A stretch of 64,000 nucleotides of DNA from UBA1206 sp045600105 (GTDB lineage Bacteria; Bacillota; Clostridia; Oscillospirales; CAG-382), in NCBI GenBank assembly GCA_045600105.1, contig JAZRXG010000026.1, positions 38,562 to 102,561 on the forward strand, given 5' to 3'. Below are positions 8,395-17,041 of the stretch, in pieces. The notes under the pieces are model-generated. The model saw only the letters and a program-made list of their open reading frames with translations. It made no database searches and had not been told where the DNA came from. Both the position numbers and the translations under genes were made by a program. Position 1 is the stretch's first letter. Each line of letters opens with the position of its first letter.

Positions 8395-9126
8395 ATGAAA
8401 AAAATTGCTTGTTTCGTACTTACACTGATGATGGTATTCAGCTTTATCTCCGTCATCGTCTCCGCCGCGGATTATACGGAATTCAACATCGTATTTGAAG
8501 AAACCGAAGGCAAAAAAGTCAATGAAACCGAAATAAAAATCTTTGCGTCCGTTGACGACGGAGCACTCGTCGACAGAACGAACGAATTCACGACGGAAGA
8601 CGTGGAATGGTTCAAATATATCTCCGAGCCCGAAGAAGGAAAGACCGCGGATGATTACGACTACGTGGATGAGGAACTCAAAATTTACGGAATCCTCTGC
8701 ACCGACGAGGACATATTCGATCACGATAACTATTCCTATTTCCTGCGCATCGCAAGACTCTATGCAAAAGAAGAAGATACTTTCTACAGAAACGTCAAGA
8801 TCAACGGCGTGGATATTGAAGAGATGAACGGCATCTGCTTCAATACGGGCAGCGAATTCTTCATCAAGACAGTCACCAACGGCGGCGGAGGTCCTTCCGG
8901 AGAAGAAGACGTCACCGACGAATCCGCTTTGCCGGAGGAAGCTTCCGAAAGTTCTTCCGAGGCTGAAGAAAAAGACGCAAAGAGCAAATGCAGTCTCTGC
9001 GGCATCTGCCCGATCCAGCCTCTCGGCATCTGCCTCTTTATATGGATCGCGGTGATACTCATCGTTGTTATCATCGTTATCGTTATTATCTCGAAAAACA
9101 AGAAGAATAACAAAAAACAAAAATAA
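8395..9126 (+). CDS. Exported membrane-anchored protein with Cys-rich pre-anchor segment (243 aa)
   Basis: An AAGGAG site precedes the ATG. Residues 1-25 are a clear signal peptide ending VSAA-D. The mature part is very acidic and beta-rich, with no family I recognise. A Ser/Glu linker (about 180-200) leads to a short cysteine cluster (CSLCGICP) and then a very hydrophobic Ile/Val span near 215-235. The protein ends in a Lys/Asn-rich tail, so the bulk should be outside the cell with a short cytoplasmic tail. It shares the architecture of signal peptide, Ser/Glu linker and C-terminal anchor with the larger protein at 49359. It is a plausible partner or regulated product of the upstream beta-helix sensor, but only by position. 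Confidence 0.7.
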   Translation: MKKIACFVLTLMMVFSFISVIVSAADYTEFNIVFEETEGKKVNETEIKIFASVDDGALVDRTNEFTTEDVEWFKYISEPEEGKTADDYDYVDEELKIYGILCTDEDIFDHDNYSYFLRIARLYAKEEDTFYRNVKINGVDIEEMNGICFNTGSEFFIKTVTNGGGGPSGEEDVTDESALPEEASESSSEAEEKDAKSKCSLCGICPIQPLGICLFIWIAVILIVVIIVIVIISKNKKNNKKQK

Positions 9127-9164
9127 GCATCAGGTCAGATTCGGATTTTTGAAATAAGAACGGA

Positions 9165-9203
9165 AACGGGTTTCGCGGCGTTTGTCCGCGAAGCCCGTTT
9201 TGG
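9165..9203 (+). terminator. Hairpin terminator between 8395-9126 and the next gene
   Basis: A 14-bp stem with one mismatch (AACGGGTTTCGCGG at 9165-9178, right arm at 9186-9199) is followed by a short T run. It ends only ten bases before the next start codon, so it may also act as an attenuator. Confidence 0.7.
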
Positions 9204-9212
9204 GTCAAGAAA

Positions 9213-9656
9213 ATGAAAAAAACAGTAATGATAATAATACTCGCTGCCGCGGTCATACTCATCATCGGGATATGCGTCCGCAAAATCGTCCGCAAAGACG
9301 GAATACTGCGTACCGTGACATATCGCTCGCAGTTCGGTTACACGCTGTCCATGACGGCGGACGGTGAACGTACGACAGTTACCTACGCCGACGACGGCAA
9401 AGAACCAGTCGTGAAAGATACGGACGGAAGCTGTTATACGAATATCGTCGGTATTCTGGAGACGTATGACTTCCCTTCGTGGAAGGATTTGTCGGACAAA
9501 GAAGCGGGGACGGACGGTTACGGCGCTCTTGAGATCGTTTACGATAACGGAAAGACGTATTTCTTTTCGCTTTCTCAAAGCCTTCCCGAAAAGGCGCGCG
9601 GAATATTTTCGGCGGTCAACACGTGCCTTCTGGAATACGCGGGGATAATCAAGTGA
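9213..9656 (+). CDS. Small membrane-anchored hypothetical protein (147 aa)
   Basis: The N-terminus (MKKTVMIIILAAAVILIIG) is a signal anchor and lacks a lipobox, so the rest is probably outside, tethered by one helix. The soluble part (about 120 residues) is beta-rich (RTVTYRSQFGYTLSMTADGE) and matches no family I can name. The ribosome site is poor. It lies directly behind a hairpin terminator, so expression may depend on read-through from the previous operon. The gene is short but has a coherent signal-anchor plus soluble-domain design and is likely real. Confidence 0.55.
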   Translation: MKKTVMIIILAAAVILIIGICVRKIVRKDGILRTVTYRSQFGYTLSMTADGERTTVTYADDGKEPVVKDTDGSCYTNIVGILETYDFPSWKDLSDKEAGTDGYGALEIVYDNGKTYFFSLSQSLPEKARGIFSAVNTCLLEYAGIIK

Positions 9657-9805
9657 CGCTTCCGCTTTCCGCGGATACGGCAATGATAAGATTCCCGGAG
9701 AATCACGAAATAACAAGAGACGTCTGTTTTTTGACGGTTTGAACGGCAAATTTTTATCCGCACGCCGGTAAAACGGTATTTTTTCAAAAATTCCCAAAAA
9801 ACTTC

Positions 9806-9833
9806 TTGACTGCCGGGCGAAAATGTTTATAAT
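9806..9833 (+). promoter_or_regulatory. Sigma-A promoter of the PPK2 gene
   Basis: TTGACT (9806-9811) and TATAAT (9828-9833) are separated by 16 bases. Nothing else is evident in 9657-9899. Confidence 0.75.
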
Positions 9834-9899
9834 ATTTATTAGTTAAAATGTATAAGCACCTATGCTTTGGCAATCAAATTTGAACAATGGAGGAATCGT

Positions 9900-11498
9900 A
9901 TGAAAAACTACCGTTATGACGGAACAAGAAAATTCAGCATCAAGAGCTTTGACTGCGGAGATACCGGTGAGTTCAGAGAACGCCACGAGACCATCGACGA
10001 GTTCGTAAACAACCTTGAACAGATCAACGAATATCAGCAGAAGCTTTTCGCAGAACAGAAGGAAGGCATCATTTTCGTTTTCCAGGCAATGGACGCTGCC
10101 GGCAAAGACGGCGCGGTCAGAGCGGTGCTCTCCTGCCTCAGCCCCCAGGGCGTTTCGGAGCACAGCTTCAAAGTGCCGAGCTCCGAGGAAAACCGTCACG
10201 ACTATCTGTGGCGTTTCTGGAAAGCGATCCCCGAAAAAGGCTCGATAAGCATATTCAACCGCAGCTATTACGAGGACGTTCTCGTTCAAAAGATCCACAA
10301 GATATACGAAAAGAACAATTACGCCGACCGTATCGATATGGACACTATCATTGACAACCGTTACGAACAGATACGCAATTTTGAGAAATATCTTTGGGAA
10401 AACAGCATTCGCGTCGTCAAGATATTCCTCAACGTCAGCAAGGACGAGCAGGCGAAACGCTTTATTTCAAGAATAGACACGCCGAAGAAAAACTGGAAAT
10501 TCTCGTCGGGCGACATTGACGAAAGAGCGTACTGGGACGATTACATGGACGCGTACGAGACCGTCATCAACCGCACGGCAAGAAAGAACACACCGTGGTA
10601 CGTCGTTCCCGCCGACCACAAGTGGTACGCGAGACTCGTTATTTCGAGGATCGTTCTTGACGAACTCAAGAACATGGATCCCAAGTGGCCCGTTCTCTGC
10701 GACGAACAGATGGCAAAACTCAATTCTTACCGTGAGATCCTCGCTTCAGAGCTCGGCATCGGCGAATGCGGCAAGGACGAGACCGACAACGGCGCCAAGA
10801 TAAAGCCCGCGGACACCGCCATCGGCATCGCGCTCAAGAGCGACCGCGCTGCCCTTTCCAAGAAAAAGTTCCGCAAGCAGCTCAAAAAGAGCGTGTTTGA
10901 AAACTTCAGCGAAAAATTCGGCGTCAGCGAAGAGACTCAAGAACAGCTCGGCAAGATATATCTTGATATGGAAAAAGCCGAAGCCGACGCCGTGGCAAGC
11001 GACATCGAAGCGATAAAGCTCGTTTACAGCGAGAAAAAAGCCGTCATTTCCGAAGAACTCAAGGGCTGCGGAAAAGAAGCGCGCAAGCTTTACGAGCACT
11101 ACAAGGACGCTTCCAAGGCTCAGATCGATTCCTTCAAGAGCGACGTCAGCAGCCGCTACGACGAGTTTGAGGAAGAGCTCAAAAAGTTCATGGTCGAATA
11201 CGAGATTGCGGTGAGCGGAGAGGAGGTTTCGGCTGACGAAGCTCTGAACACCTATTCCGCCAACATCAGCTCCTCCTATGAGACCCACCGCGCCGAGACC
11301 GAAGTGCTGCGCGAAGAGACCATCAACAGCATAAAATCCATCGGTGACGAATACTATGAGATCGGCAAGGCTTTCAAAAAAGAAGAACAGCCTGATGTGA
11401 CCGTGGAAATCGCGGAAGACGCCGAAAACACGGAAGAATCCCCTGACAAAATCATCGAAGAAACCGAAACCGTCTCGGAAAGCGCCGAAAACGAATAA
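9900..11498 (+). CDS. PPK2-family polyphosphate:nucleotide phosphotransferase with long C-terminal extension
   Basis: PPK2 enzymes transfer phosphate between polyphosphate and nucleotides. The start at 9900 has TGGAGGAA in front. An upstream in-frame start would place that site inside the coding sequence. The Walker A-like loop DAAGKDG is at residues 65-71 and the Walker B/lid segment NRSYYEDV at 120-127. Typical PPK2 blocks (SPQGV, R-WKAIPEKGSISIFNRSYYEDV, PWYVVPADHKWYAR) cover residues 1 to about 290, the usual length of the single-domain family. From about 300 to 532 there is an extra, highly charged helical region (likely coiled coil) ending in an acidic Glu-rich tail. That tail is not part of any PPK2 class I know and could mediate oligomerisation or localisation. 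The sequence resembles the subgroup annotated as PPK2-related (AMP/ADP users). The exact substrate is uncertain. Confidence 0.88.
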   Translation: MKNYRYDGTRKFSIKSFDCGDTGEFRERHETIDEFVNNLEQINEYQQKLFAEQKEGIIFVFQAMDAAGKDGAVRAVLSCLSPQGVSEHSFKVPSSEENRHDYLWRFWKAIPEKGSISIFNRSYYEDVLVQKIHKIYEKNNYADRIDMDTIIDNRYEQIRNFEKYLWENSIRVVKIFLNVSKDEQAKRFISRIDTPKKNWKFSSGDIDERAYWDDYMDAYETVINRTARKNTPWYVVPADHKWYARLVISRIVLDELKNMDPKWPVLCDEQMAKLNSYREILASELGIGECGKDETDNGAKIKPADTAIGIALKSDRAALSKKKFRKQLKKSVFENFSEKFGVSEETQEQLGKIYLDMEKAEADAVASDIEAIKLVYSEKKAVISEELKGCGKEARKLYEHYKDASKAQIDSFKSDVSSRYDEFEEELKKFMVEYEIAVSGEEVSADEALNTYSANISSSYETHRAETEVLREETINSIKSIGDEYYEIGKAFKKEEQPDVTVEIAEDAENTEESPDKIIEETETVSESAENE

Positions 11499-11518
11499 AC
11501 GAAACGGATAAATAAGAT

Positions 11519-11556
11519 ACGCCGCTCTGCCTGATTCGGGTAGGGCGGCGTTTTTT
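11519..11556 (+). terminator. Terminator of the PPK2 gene
   Basis: The stem ACGCCGC/GCGGCGT (11519-11525 with 11545-11551) is followed by six T residues. Confidence 0.75.
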
Positions 11557-11607
11557 AACGAATATCGTGGTATTTTATGCCGATATGTAGCCTTTTTGAA
11601 AATGTGA

Positions 11608-11636
11608 TTGACAAAGGGGAACGCCGATGATATAAT
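11608..11636 (+). promoter_or_regulatory. Consensus sigma-A promoter of the MFS/GH39-like operon
   Basis: A perfect TTGACA (11608-11613) and a perfect TATAAT (11631-11636) are separated by 17 bases. The long frame that opens at 11608 therefore begins inside the promoter, and the gene start must be further down. Confidence 0.85.
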
Positions 11637-11700
11637 CGGACCGTGGCGAAAGACCGACTTTTTTCAGGTGAGACCGTCACGAAAGGACACGTATTTCCGT

Positions 11701-12999
11701 ATGGATAAGACCTCTTCCGAAAGAATATACGACTCAAAAGAATACAAGCGTTCACGTAACGCTTACAGCGCGCAGTGCGCCTTTGAATATCTCGTTTCCC
11801 TGCTCGTCACCGACGCGTATCTCGCAAAGCTGCTGACCGACATAGGTCTGAGCGACGCGCTCATCGGGATAATATCGTCCTTCGTCACGGGGGCGTTTCT
11901 CTTTCAGATAGTGACACTGTTCGCCATCAGCCGCATAAAGAACGTAAAGCGCACGGCGATAATATTCAGCACGGCAAGCCAGCTTCTGTTCACCTGCCTT
12001 TATTTCATCCCGTTCATTCCGGCGTCGTCGGGCGTGCGGACGGTCCTCGTTACGGCGGGGATACTGCTCGCGTATTTCGCAAACTATTTCATCACGTCCG
12101 TCATCTACAAATGGGGCAACTCGTTCGTCGACCCCTCAAAGCGCGGTTCATACTCGGCAGGCAAAGAAATGATATCTCTCATTGCCGGCATGGTCTTCAC
12201 TCTCGCGGTGGGAATGATAATCGACAAATACGAGGATATCGGAAACATTCACGGCGGTTTCCTTTTCATCGCGTTCTCGGGGCTTGTCCTTTCGGCGTGC
12301 AATTTCGTATGTCTGATGCTTGTTAAAAAGGACAACGGAGTCGTCAGAACGAAAAGCACCGGTACCTTCAAGGCGATAAAGAGCGTGCTCGGAAACGGCA
12401 GTTTCAGAAACGTCATCGTACTTACGGCGATATGGAACGCCGGACTTTATCTGACGCTCGGATTTCTCGGCACTTACAAGATAAAGGAGCTCGGAATGAC
12501 CGTCGGCACGGTGCAGATAATCAACATCGTTTCCAGCCTCTGCCGCGTGTTCGCGTCAAAGCCGCTCGGAAAATATACCGACAGAAGAACGTTTGCGAAA
12601 GGCATCGAGCTTGCCATGTGCATAGCGGCTGCCGCCTTCATCATCAACGCGTTCACCTCCCCGAAAACGTATTTTCTCATAATCGTCTTTACCGTTCTGT
12701 ATTACGTAAGCACGGCGGGAACGAATCAGAATTTTCTGAACATCGTTTACAGCTACGTGCCGGATGAGTATTTCGTACACGCCGCCGCGATAAAGAACTG
12801 TGTCGGCGGGATAGTCGGTTTTCTGTCCTCCATCGTCGGCAGCCGCATACTTTCGGCTTTCCAGAACGGTGACGTCACCATCTTCGGAACGCAGATATAC
12901 GGTCAGCAGCTTCTGTCGCTGCTCTCGTTCATCCTCATAGTGACGGCGATACTTTTCACAAAATTCGTTATAGAAAAACAGCCTGTAATGAAGCAATAA
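11701..12999 (+). CDS. MFS transporter, probably for a glycoside
   Basis: This 432-residue protein has about twelve hydrophobic segments with short loops and a central cytoplasmic loop, the standard major facilitator layout. The start at 11701 (MDKTSSERIYDSKEY) is chosen because everything upstream overlaps a consensus promoter and its leader. A GAAAGGA site lies rather far (about 13 bases) from this ATG, so a slightly different start is possible. The next gene, a GH39-like glycosidase without a signal peptide, begins 17 bases downstream. Together they fit uptake of an oligosaccharide or glycoside followed by hydrolysis inside the cell. The substrate cannot be read from the sequence. Confidence 0.82.
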   Translation: MDKTSSERIYDSKEYKRSRNAYSAQCAFEYLVSLLVTDAYLAKLLTDIGLSDALIGIISSFVTGAFLFQIVTLFAISRIKNVKRTAIIFSTASQLLFTCLYFIPFIPASSGVRTVLVTAGILLAYFANYFITSVIYKWGNSFVDPSKRGSYSAGKEMISLIAGMVFTLAVGMIIDKYEDIGNIHGGFLFIAFSGLVLSACNFVCLMLVKKDNGVVRTKSTGTFKAIKSVLGNGSFRNVIVLTAIWNAGLYLTLGFLGTYKIKELGMTVGTVQIINIVSSLCRVFASKPLGKYTDRRTFAKGIELAMCIAAAAFIINAFTSPKTYFLIIVFTVLYYVSTAGTNQNFLNIVYSYVPDEYFVHAAAIKNCVGGIVGFLSSIVGSRILSAFQNGDVTIFGTQIYGQQLLSLLSFILIVTAILFTKFVIEKQPVMKQ

Positions 13000-13016
13000 A
13001 AATCAAAGGAGAAAAA

Positions 13017-14324
13017 ATGGAAAAGATCGTTTTTGACTCTTCGCTTTCTTCCGGAAAGATAAAACTGCTGAACTGCACGAACGGCGGTCCCATGTGGAAA
13101 CGCCACGCTAACGACCCGTCGAACAATTTCGAGACCTACAAGGCTCTGCGTATCCCCTATTCGAGAAACCACGATTCCTCGCTTTATTCGTCGCAGGGCG
13201 GTCCTTACGCTCACGATGTGACCTGCATTTTCCCGAACTTCGACGCCGACGAGAACGACGAAGCGTCCTACGACTTCGCCTGCACCGACGAATGCGTCCT
13301 CACGACGCTTGAGGCGGGCACCGGTACGTTTTTCCGTCTCGGGCAGGCGATCGAGCATCAGATAAAAAAGCACGGCACGATACCGCCCAAGGACTTCGGC
13401 AAGTGGGCAAGGATATGCGAGCATATCATCCGTCACTACACCGAGGGGTGGGCAGACGGAATGGAACTCGATATGCCGTACTGGGAGATATGGAACGAGC
13501 CCGACCTTGACAAGGACGACAGCAAGAACAAGCGCACCTGGGGCGGGACCGAAGCCGAATTCTTTGACTTTTTCGAAGTCGCCGCCAAGCATCTCAAAGC
13601 CTGCTTTCCAAACCTCAAAATAGGCGGTCCGGCGCTCGCGTACGACACGAAATGGGCGGACAGATTCCTTTGCGAGATGCGTCACCGCGGAGTGCAGCTC
13701 GACTTTTTCTCGTGGCACATCTACGCGCCCGACGTTCAGTCGTTTGAAGCGAGAGCGAAAAGGGTCCGCGAACTGCTCGACAAATACGGATACGAAAACA
13801 CCGAAAGCATACTCAACGAATGGAACTACGTCGAAAACTGGTTCGACAAATTCGTCTATTCCGTCGAGTCCATCCACGGCGCAAAGGGCGCGGCTTTCCT
13901 TATGGCGGTGATAAGCATGGCGCACAAAGCGCCGATAGATATGCTTATGTATTACGATACCCTGCCGAACATATATAACGCGGTATTCGATCTTTACACC
14001 AACCGTCCCCTCAAGGGCTACTACCCTCTTTACTGGTACGGAGACTTTTACGACCTCGATCACTACGTTCCCGCTTCGTGCGACGATCCCGATATCTACA
14101 CCATCTGCGGCTGCGGAAAAGACGGCAGGCTGAACGCCGTCATAACGTATTACGCCGACGACGACAGATCCCCCGACAAGGAGATAAAGGTCGATTTCGG
14201 AAGAAGCGGAAACTTTGACGCCTTCCTGCTCGACTCCGACCACGACGCGACGCCTATCGGCAGCGCGGACGGACTCACCTTTACGATGAAGGTCGACAGC
14301 TGCATTCTGATAAAAGAAAAATAA
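13017..14324 (+). CDS. GH39-like intracellular glycoside hydrolase (beta-xylosidase type)
   Basis: This 435-residue protein has a clan-A TIM-barrel signature: WEIWNEPD places the likely acid/base at Glu161, and ILNEWNY places the likely nucleophile at Glu268, a spacing usual for retaining clan-A families such as GH39. FFSWHIYA (in between) and GGPALA match the same fold. There is no signal peptide, so it should act in the cytoplasm on imported substrate, in keeping with the MFS transporter directly upstream. AAAGGAG precedes the ATG. GH39 members act on xylosides or iduronides. Which applies here, or whether a related clan-A family fits better, cannot be decided by eye. Confidence 0.75.
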   Translation: MEKIVFDSSLSSGKIKLLNCTNGGPMWKRHANDPSNNFETYKALRIPYSRNHDSSLYSSQGGPYAHDVTCIFPNFDADENDEASYDFACTDECVLTTLEAGTGTFFRLGQAIEHQIKKHGTIPPKDFGKWARICEHIIRHYTEGWADGMELDMPYWEIWNEPDLDKDDSKNKRTWGGTEAEFFDFFEVAAKHLKACFPNLKIGGPALAYDTKWADRFLCEMRHRGVQLDFFSWHIYAPDVQSFEARAKRVRELLDKYGYENTESILNEWNYVENWFDKFVYSVESIHGAKGAAFLMAVISMAHKAPIDMLMYYDTLPNIYNAVFDLYTNRPLKGYYPLYWYGDFYDLDHYVPASCDDPDIYTICGCGKDGRLNAVITYYADDDRSPDKEIKVDFGRSGNFDAFLLDSDHDATPIGSADGLTFTMKVDSCILIKEK

Positions 14325-14329
14325 ATTGA

Positions 14330-14372
14330 AACGGATGTAAAAACGATCTGCTTTTACATCCGTTGTTTTTTA
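14330..14372. terminator. Bidirectional terminator between convergent operons
   Basis: A 13-bp perfect stem (AACGGATGTAAAA at 14330-14342, complement at 14352-14364) with a T-rich flank lies five bases after the plus-strand gene and five bases before the end of the minus-strand operon. Confidence 0.85.
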
Positions 14373-16094
14373 TACCCGTTTTTCGTATACCGTTCTGCCG
14401 TCCTTGAAAAGGCCGAACGTGTTTTTTTCATAATCGAACGTCATGACGCTTCCGTCGGAATAGGTGACGCGCACATTCCCGTCACTTCCGACGTCGTGAG
14501 AGGTCATAAAGTGATCCTGCAGATAGGAAAGGACGCGGTATTCATCGTAAACTTCCTTTAACATGGCGACGCTTTCCTTCAGATCTTCGTCGGTCCCGCA
14601 GGTCATATCCGTTTTGCCCATCCAGTCCTTGTTCGGGTCGGTCATGAACTTCGAATAGAAGTAAAACGACGGTCTTCCGCCGAATTCGTAAAGGAGCAGT
14701 CTGCTTTTTTTGCCCTTAAGATTCACGTTGACGGTGAGCGAATAGGGGTTCGAAAGGCAGATGCCGTGATAGATGAGCTGCCAAAACGGTATAAAGCGGC
14801 TCGCGAGCGGAGTGAGAGAAGCGTCCGTCGGCTTCATCGAAACGTAAAGAGCGTAGTCGAGATAAGGAGCGATAAAGCTTCTGCCGCCTTCGGAGCTGAA
14901 GCCTCCGAAAAGGTCATTGCAAAGCTTTGCGATCTTTATATAATACTCCGCGCTTTTTCCTTTGTCGCAGGGGTGTGACTCGTCATAGCAGCGAAGCAGG
15001 TCGGCGATGCCGATGACGTCGACGTAGTGAGGTCCGTCAAAGCCGAGCTTCTTCACCTTCGGCAGTTCACTTGCCGCGATGGCGTACGCTCTTTCGGGGC
15101 ATATCTTGCGTGCTTTTCCGCCGCCCCACATCTGGGCGTCGAACTCGTGGCAGCCGTTTTTGTCCTTCAGCAGGTCGTTCACGTCGTAATTGTCGGCAAT
15201 GCTGTACGCCTCGGAGCTGTTGGTGTGGCAGGTCACGCGGTAGCCGAGTTTTTTCGCTTTTTCAAGCAGTTTTTCAAGTCCTTCTTCACCGCCGAGCAGA
15301 GGTTCGGGCGGGAATATCTGCGGCCAGCGTCCGTCGTGCCCGCTTTTGTTCCAGCCGACAAGGCAGAATTCAACGTCGTCGATACCCTGCTTTTTGCATT
15401 CGTCCATCAGGTCTCCGACACGTTCGAACGTGCAGGCGACGTGAACGGGCGGCTCGTTTTCCTCGGTCTGTTCGGGAACGGGTGACGGCACCGGCTTCCA
15501 CGCCTGACGTATGCGGACATAAAGCGACTTTTTGGCGTAGCCGAGCACATCGTTTCCGCGTTCGGAAATCGGACGGCATATACCGTTTTCAAGCAGATAC
15601 GTTCTGTACCAGCCGGCAAGACCGGAATACGACGCGTCGTCGTAGCCAACGCTTTCGTATACGACGCTTATATCTTCATACGGAGCGTCGCCGTTCAGAT
15701 AAAAACGCGGATAAAGATAATACGTGCCGTTTTCGACTCCGACGATGACCGAGCATAATTCTCTCATGCCTTCGGCACGGGCGAAAAAGCTGTTTTCGCG
15801 TAGCTTTGCGCCGAAAACGGGCAGAAACGCGCTCTTGCCGCCGGAGCAGAACTCGGTGTCGTCAAGCGGCTTGAATTCGGTTATGAAGCTGTCGTAATAA
15901 TGCGCTCCCTCGGGGACGATAAAGTATCCGCTTCTTCCCGCTTCGGCACGCACGCAGTCAAAGCCGATATCGACGTATTCGGCGTTTTGTATATCACGCT
16001 TTGATATTTTTACGGTAAACGCGTTTCCGTTTTTCGTAACGTCGGCAGGCATTTCACGCACGTCACCGTTCGTATATTTTACTCTTGCTTTCAT
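14370..16094 (-). CDS. Predicted TIM-barrel glycosidase-like protein, last gene of the QueG-like operon
   Basis: This is a 574-residue cytosolic protein. The start at 16094 overlaps the upstream stop as ATGA, a standard translational coupling. The longer open frame would run about 140 bases into the neighbour. The N-terminal 200 residues look like a beta-sandwich of the kind that precedes glycosidase barrels (YTNGDVREM, YFIVPEGAHYYDS). The middle (VACTFERVGDLMDECKKQG, then FCLVGWNKSGHDGRWP, GYRVTCHTN, GFDGPHYVDVIG) follows a beta/alpha-barrel rhythm with conserved acidic and aromatic residues. A short C-terminal beta domain ends the chain. It recalls DUF5696-like proteins, but I cannot assign a family. 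Its place in an Fe-S redox operon is unusual. Confidence 0.6.
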   Translation of the reverse strand: MKARVKYTNGDVREMPADVTKNGNAFTVKISKRDIQNAEYVDIGFDCVRAEAGRSGYFIVPEGAHYYDSFITEFKPLDDTEFCSGGKSAFLPVFGAKLRENSFFARAEGMRELCSVIVGVENGTYYLYPRFYLNGDAPYEDISVVYESVGYDDASYSGLAGWYRTYLLENGICRPISERGNDVLGYAKKSLYVRIRQAWKPVPSPVPEQTEENEPPVHVACTFERVGDLMDECKKQGIDDVEFCLVGWNKSGHDGRWPQIFPPEPLLGGEEGLEKLLEKAKKLGYRVTCHTNSSEAYSIADNYDVNDLLKDKNGCHEFDAQMWGGGKARKICPERAYAIAASELPKVKKLGFDGPHYVDVIGIADLLRCYDESHPCDKGKSAEYYIKIAKLCNDLFGGFSSEGGRSFIAPYLDYALYVSMKPTDASLTPLASRFIPFWQLIYHGICLSNPYSLTVNVNLKGKKSRLLLYEFGGRPSFYFYSKFMTDPNKDWMGKTDMTCGTDEDLKESVAMLKEVYDEYRVLSYLQDHFMTSHDVGSDGNVRVTYSDGSVMTFDYEKNTFGLFKDGRTVYEKRV

Positions 16095-17041
16095 TTTTCG
16101 TTTTTGAAGTCGTCGAGCGAAAACGACCACGGCTCCCTCTCGCGGTATTTGTGGGTGTAGACGCGTCTGAGTTTTCCCGCTTCTTCGAGATGACTGTAAC
16201 AGGCGACGTCGCACTCGCGTCCGCAGATGGAGCACTGGTACGCGTGCTGCGCCGGCGGATAGAAATAGATGCGGTCGAGTATGCGTCTCGCCGATTCGGG
16301 AGTTACCTTTGCCTCGCCTCCGATTATGTCGAGACGGTCCTTTAATTCCGCGAAAGCGTCAGGACCCATGAACGGATTCCTGAGTCCGTTCGCGCCGTTG
16401 TAATAGACAGCGCACTGCCACGGATCGGTTTTGCCGTTTTCGTCGATCGCGTGCCCGGGGCAGCGTTTCGCACATTCGCCGCAGGAGTCGCACAGATGTG
16501 ATTCACATATCTCGTCGGGCTCGAGCTCGGCGTCGGTAAGCACGAAGCAGTAACGGATGAGCGGCCCGAACGTGTCGTTCAGCAAAGCACCGTGAAAGCC
16601 CTTTTCACCGATGCCGCACTTCACCGCCGAACCGACGAAATCCATTTGCGGTTCTCTCGTCACTCCGCGGAAGATGACGTCGTAGGCGACTTCGGGGTTG
16701 GTGCTGTTTTCTTCTGCCATTATGGTCTGGTGGCGTCTTTGCGGAAGAGCGGTATAGCCGTTTTCCTCAATTAGATTCGCGACTCTGAGCTGTGCCATGG
16801 GCATAACGGTCTCTTCCATATTTTCGACCGCCATCGTGGTGTACTGATAAAAAGTCGTGCCCTCTTCGATTCCGCGGAACATTCCGCGAAGCAGTCCGAA
16901 CGCAAGGCATATCACCGTTTTGGTTTCGGGCATGATGCGTCTCACGGGGTCGTCGGCGTCAAAGCGGTCAATCGGAGAAAAACCGACGATATCCGCCATA
17001 TTTTCTTTTGCCATCTTTATGACGTCTTCTTTAAGGCTCAT
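16091..17041 (-). CDS. QueG-like double 4Fe-4S protein, copy C
   Basis: This 316-residue protein resembles the N-terminal part of epoxyqueuosine reductase (QueG): a cobalamin-domain-like first half (IVGFSPIDRF, KTVICLAFGL, VKCGIGEKGFHG, IRYCFVLTDAELEPDE) followed by a bacterial ferredoxin-type region. Cysteines 184, 187, 190 and 194 form CxxCxxCxxxCP, and 210, 270, 273, 277 and 281 can complete a second 4Fe-4S cluster. QueG's C-terminal HEAT region is absent. It overlaps both neighbours by four bases (ATGA). Three such paralogs in one operon argue against a tRNA-modification role and for a dedicated redox reaction, possibly corrinoid-dependent. That is inference. Confidence 0.78.
   Translation of the reverse strand: MSLKEDVIKMAKENMADIVGFSPIDRFDADDPVRRIMPETKTVICLAFGLLRGMFRGIEEGTTFYQYTTMAVENMEETVMPMAQLRVANLIEENGYTALPQRRHQTIMAEENSTNPEVAYDVIFRGVTREPQMDFVGSAVKCGIGEKGFHGALLNDTFGPLIRYCFVLTDAELEPDEICESHLCDSCGECAKRCPGHAIDENGKTDPWQCAVYYNGANGLRNPFMGPDAFAELKDRLDIIGGEAKVTPESARRILDRIYFYPPAQHAYQCSICGRECDVACYSHLEEAGKLRRVYTHKYREREPWSFSLDDFKNEK

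Noticed and set aside
11608..11700. A TTG start at 11608 for the MFS transporter
   Set aside because: The TTG is part of a perfect -35 box, with a perfect -10 box 17 bases downstream, so the codons in between cannot be translated from this transcript.
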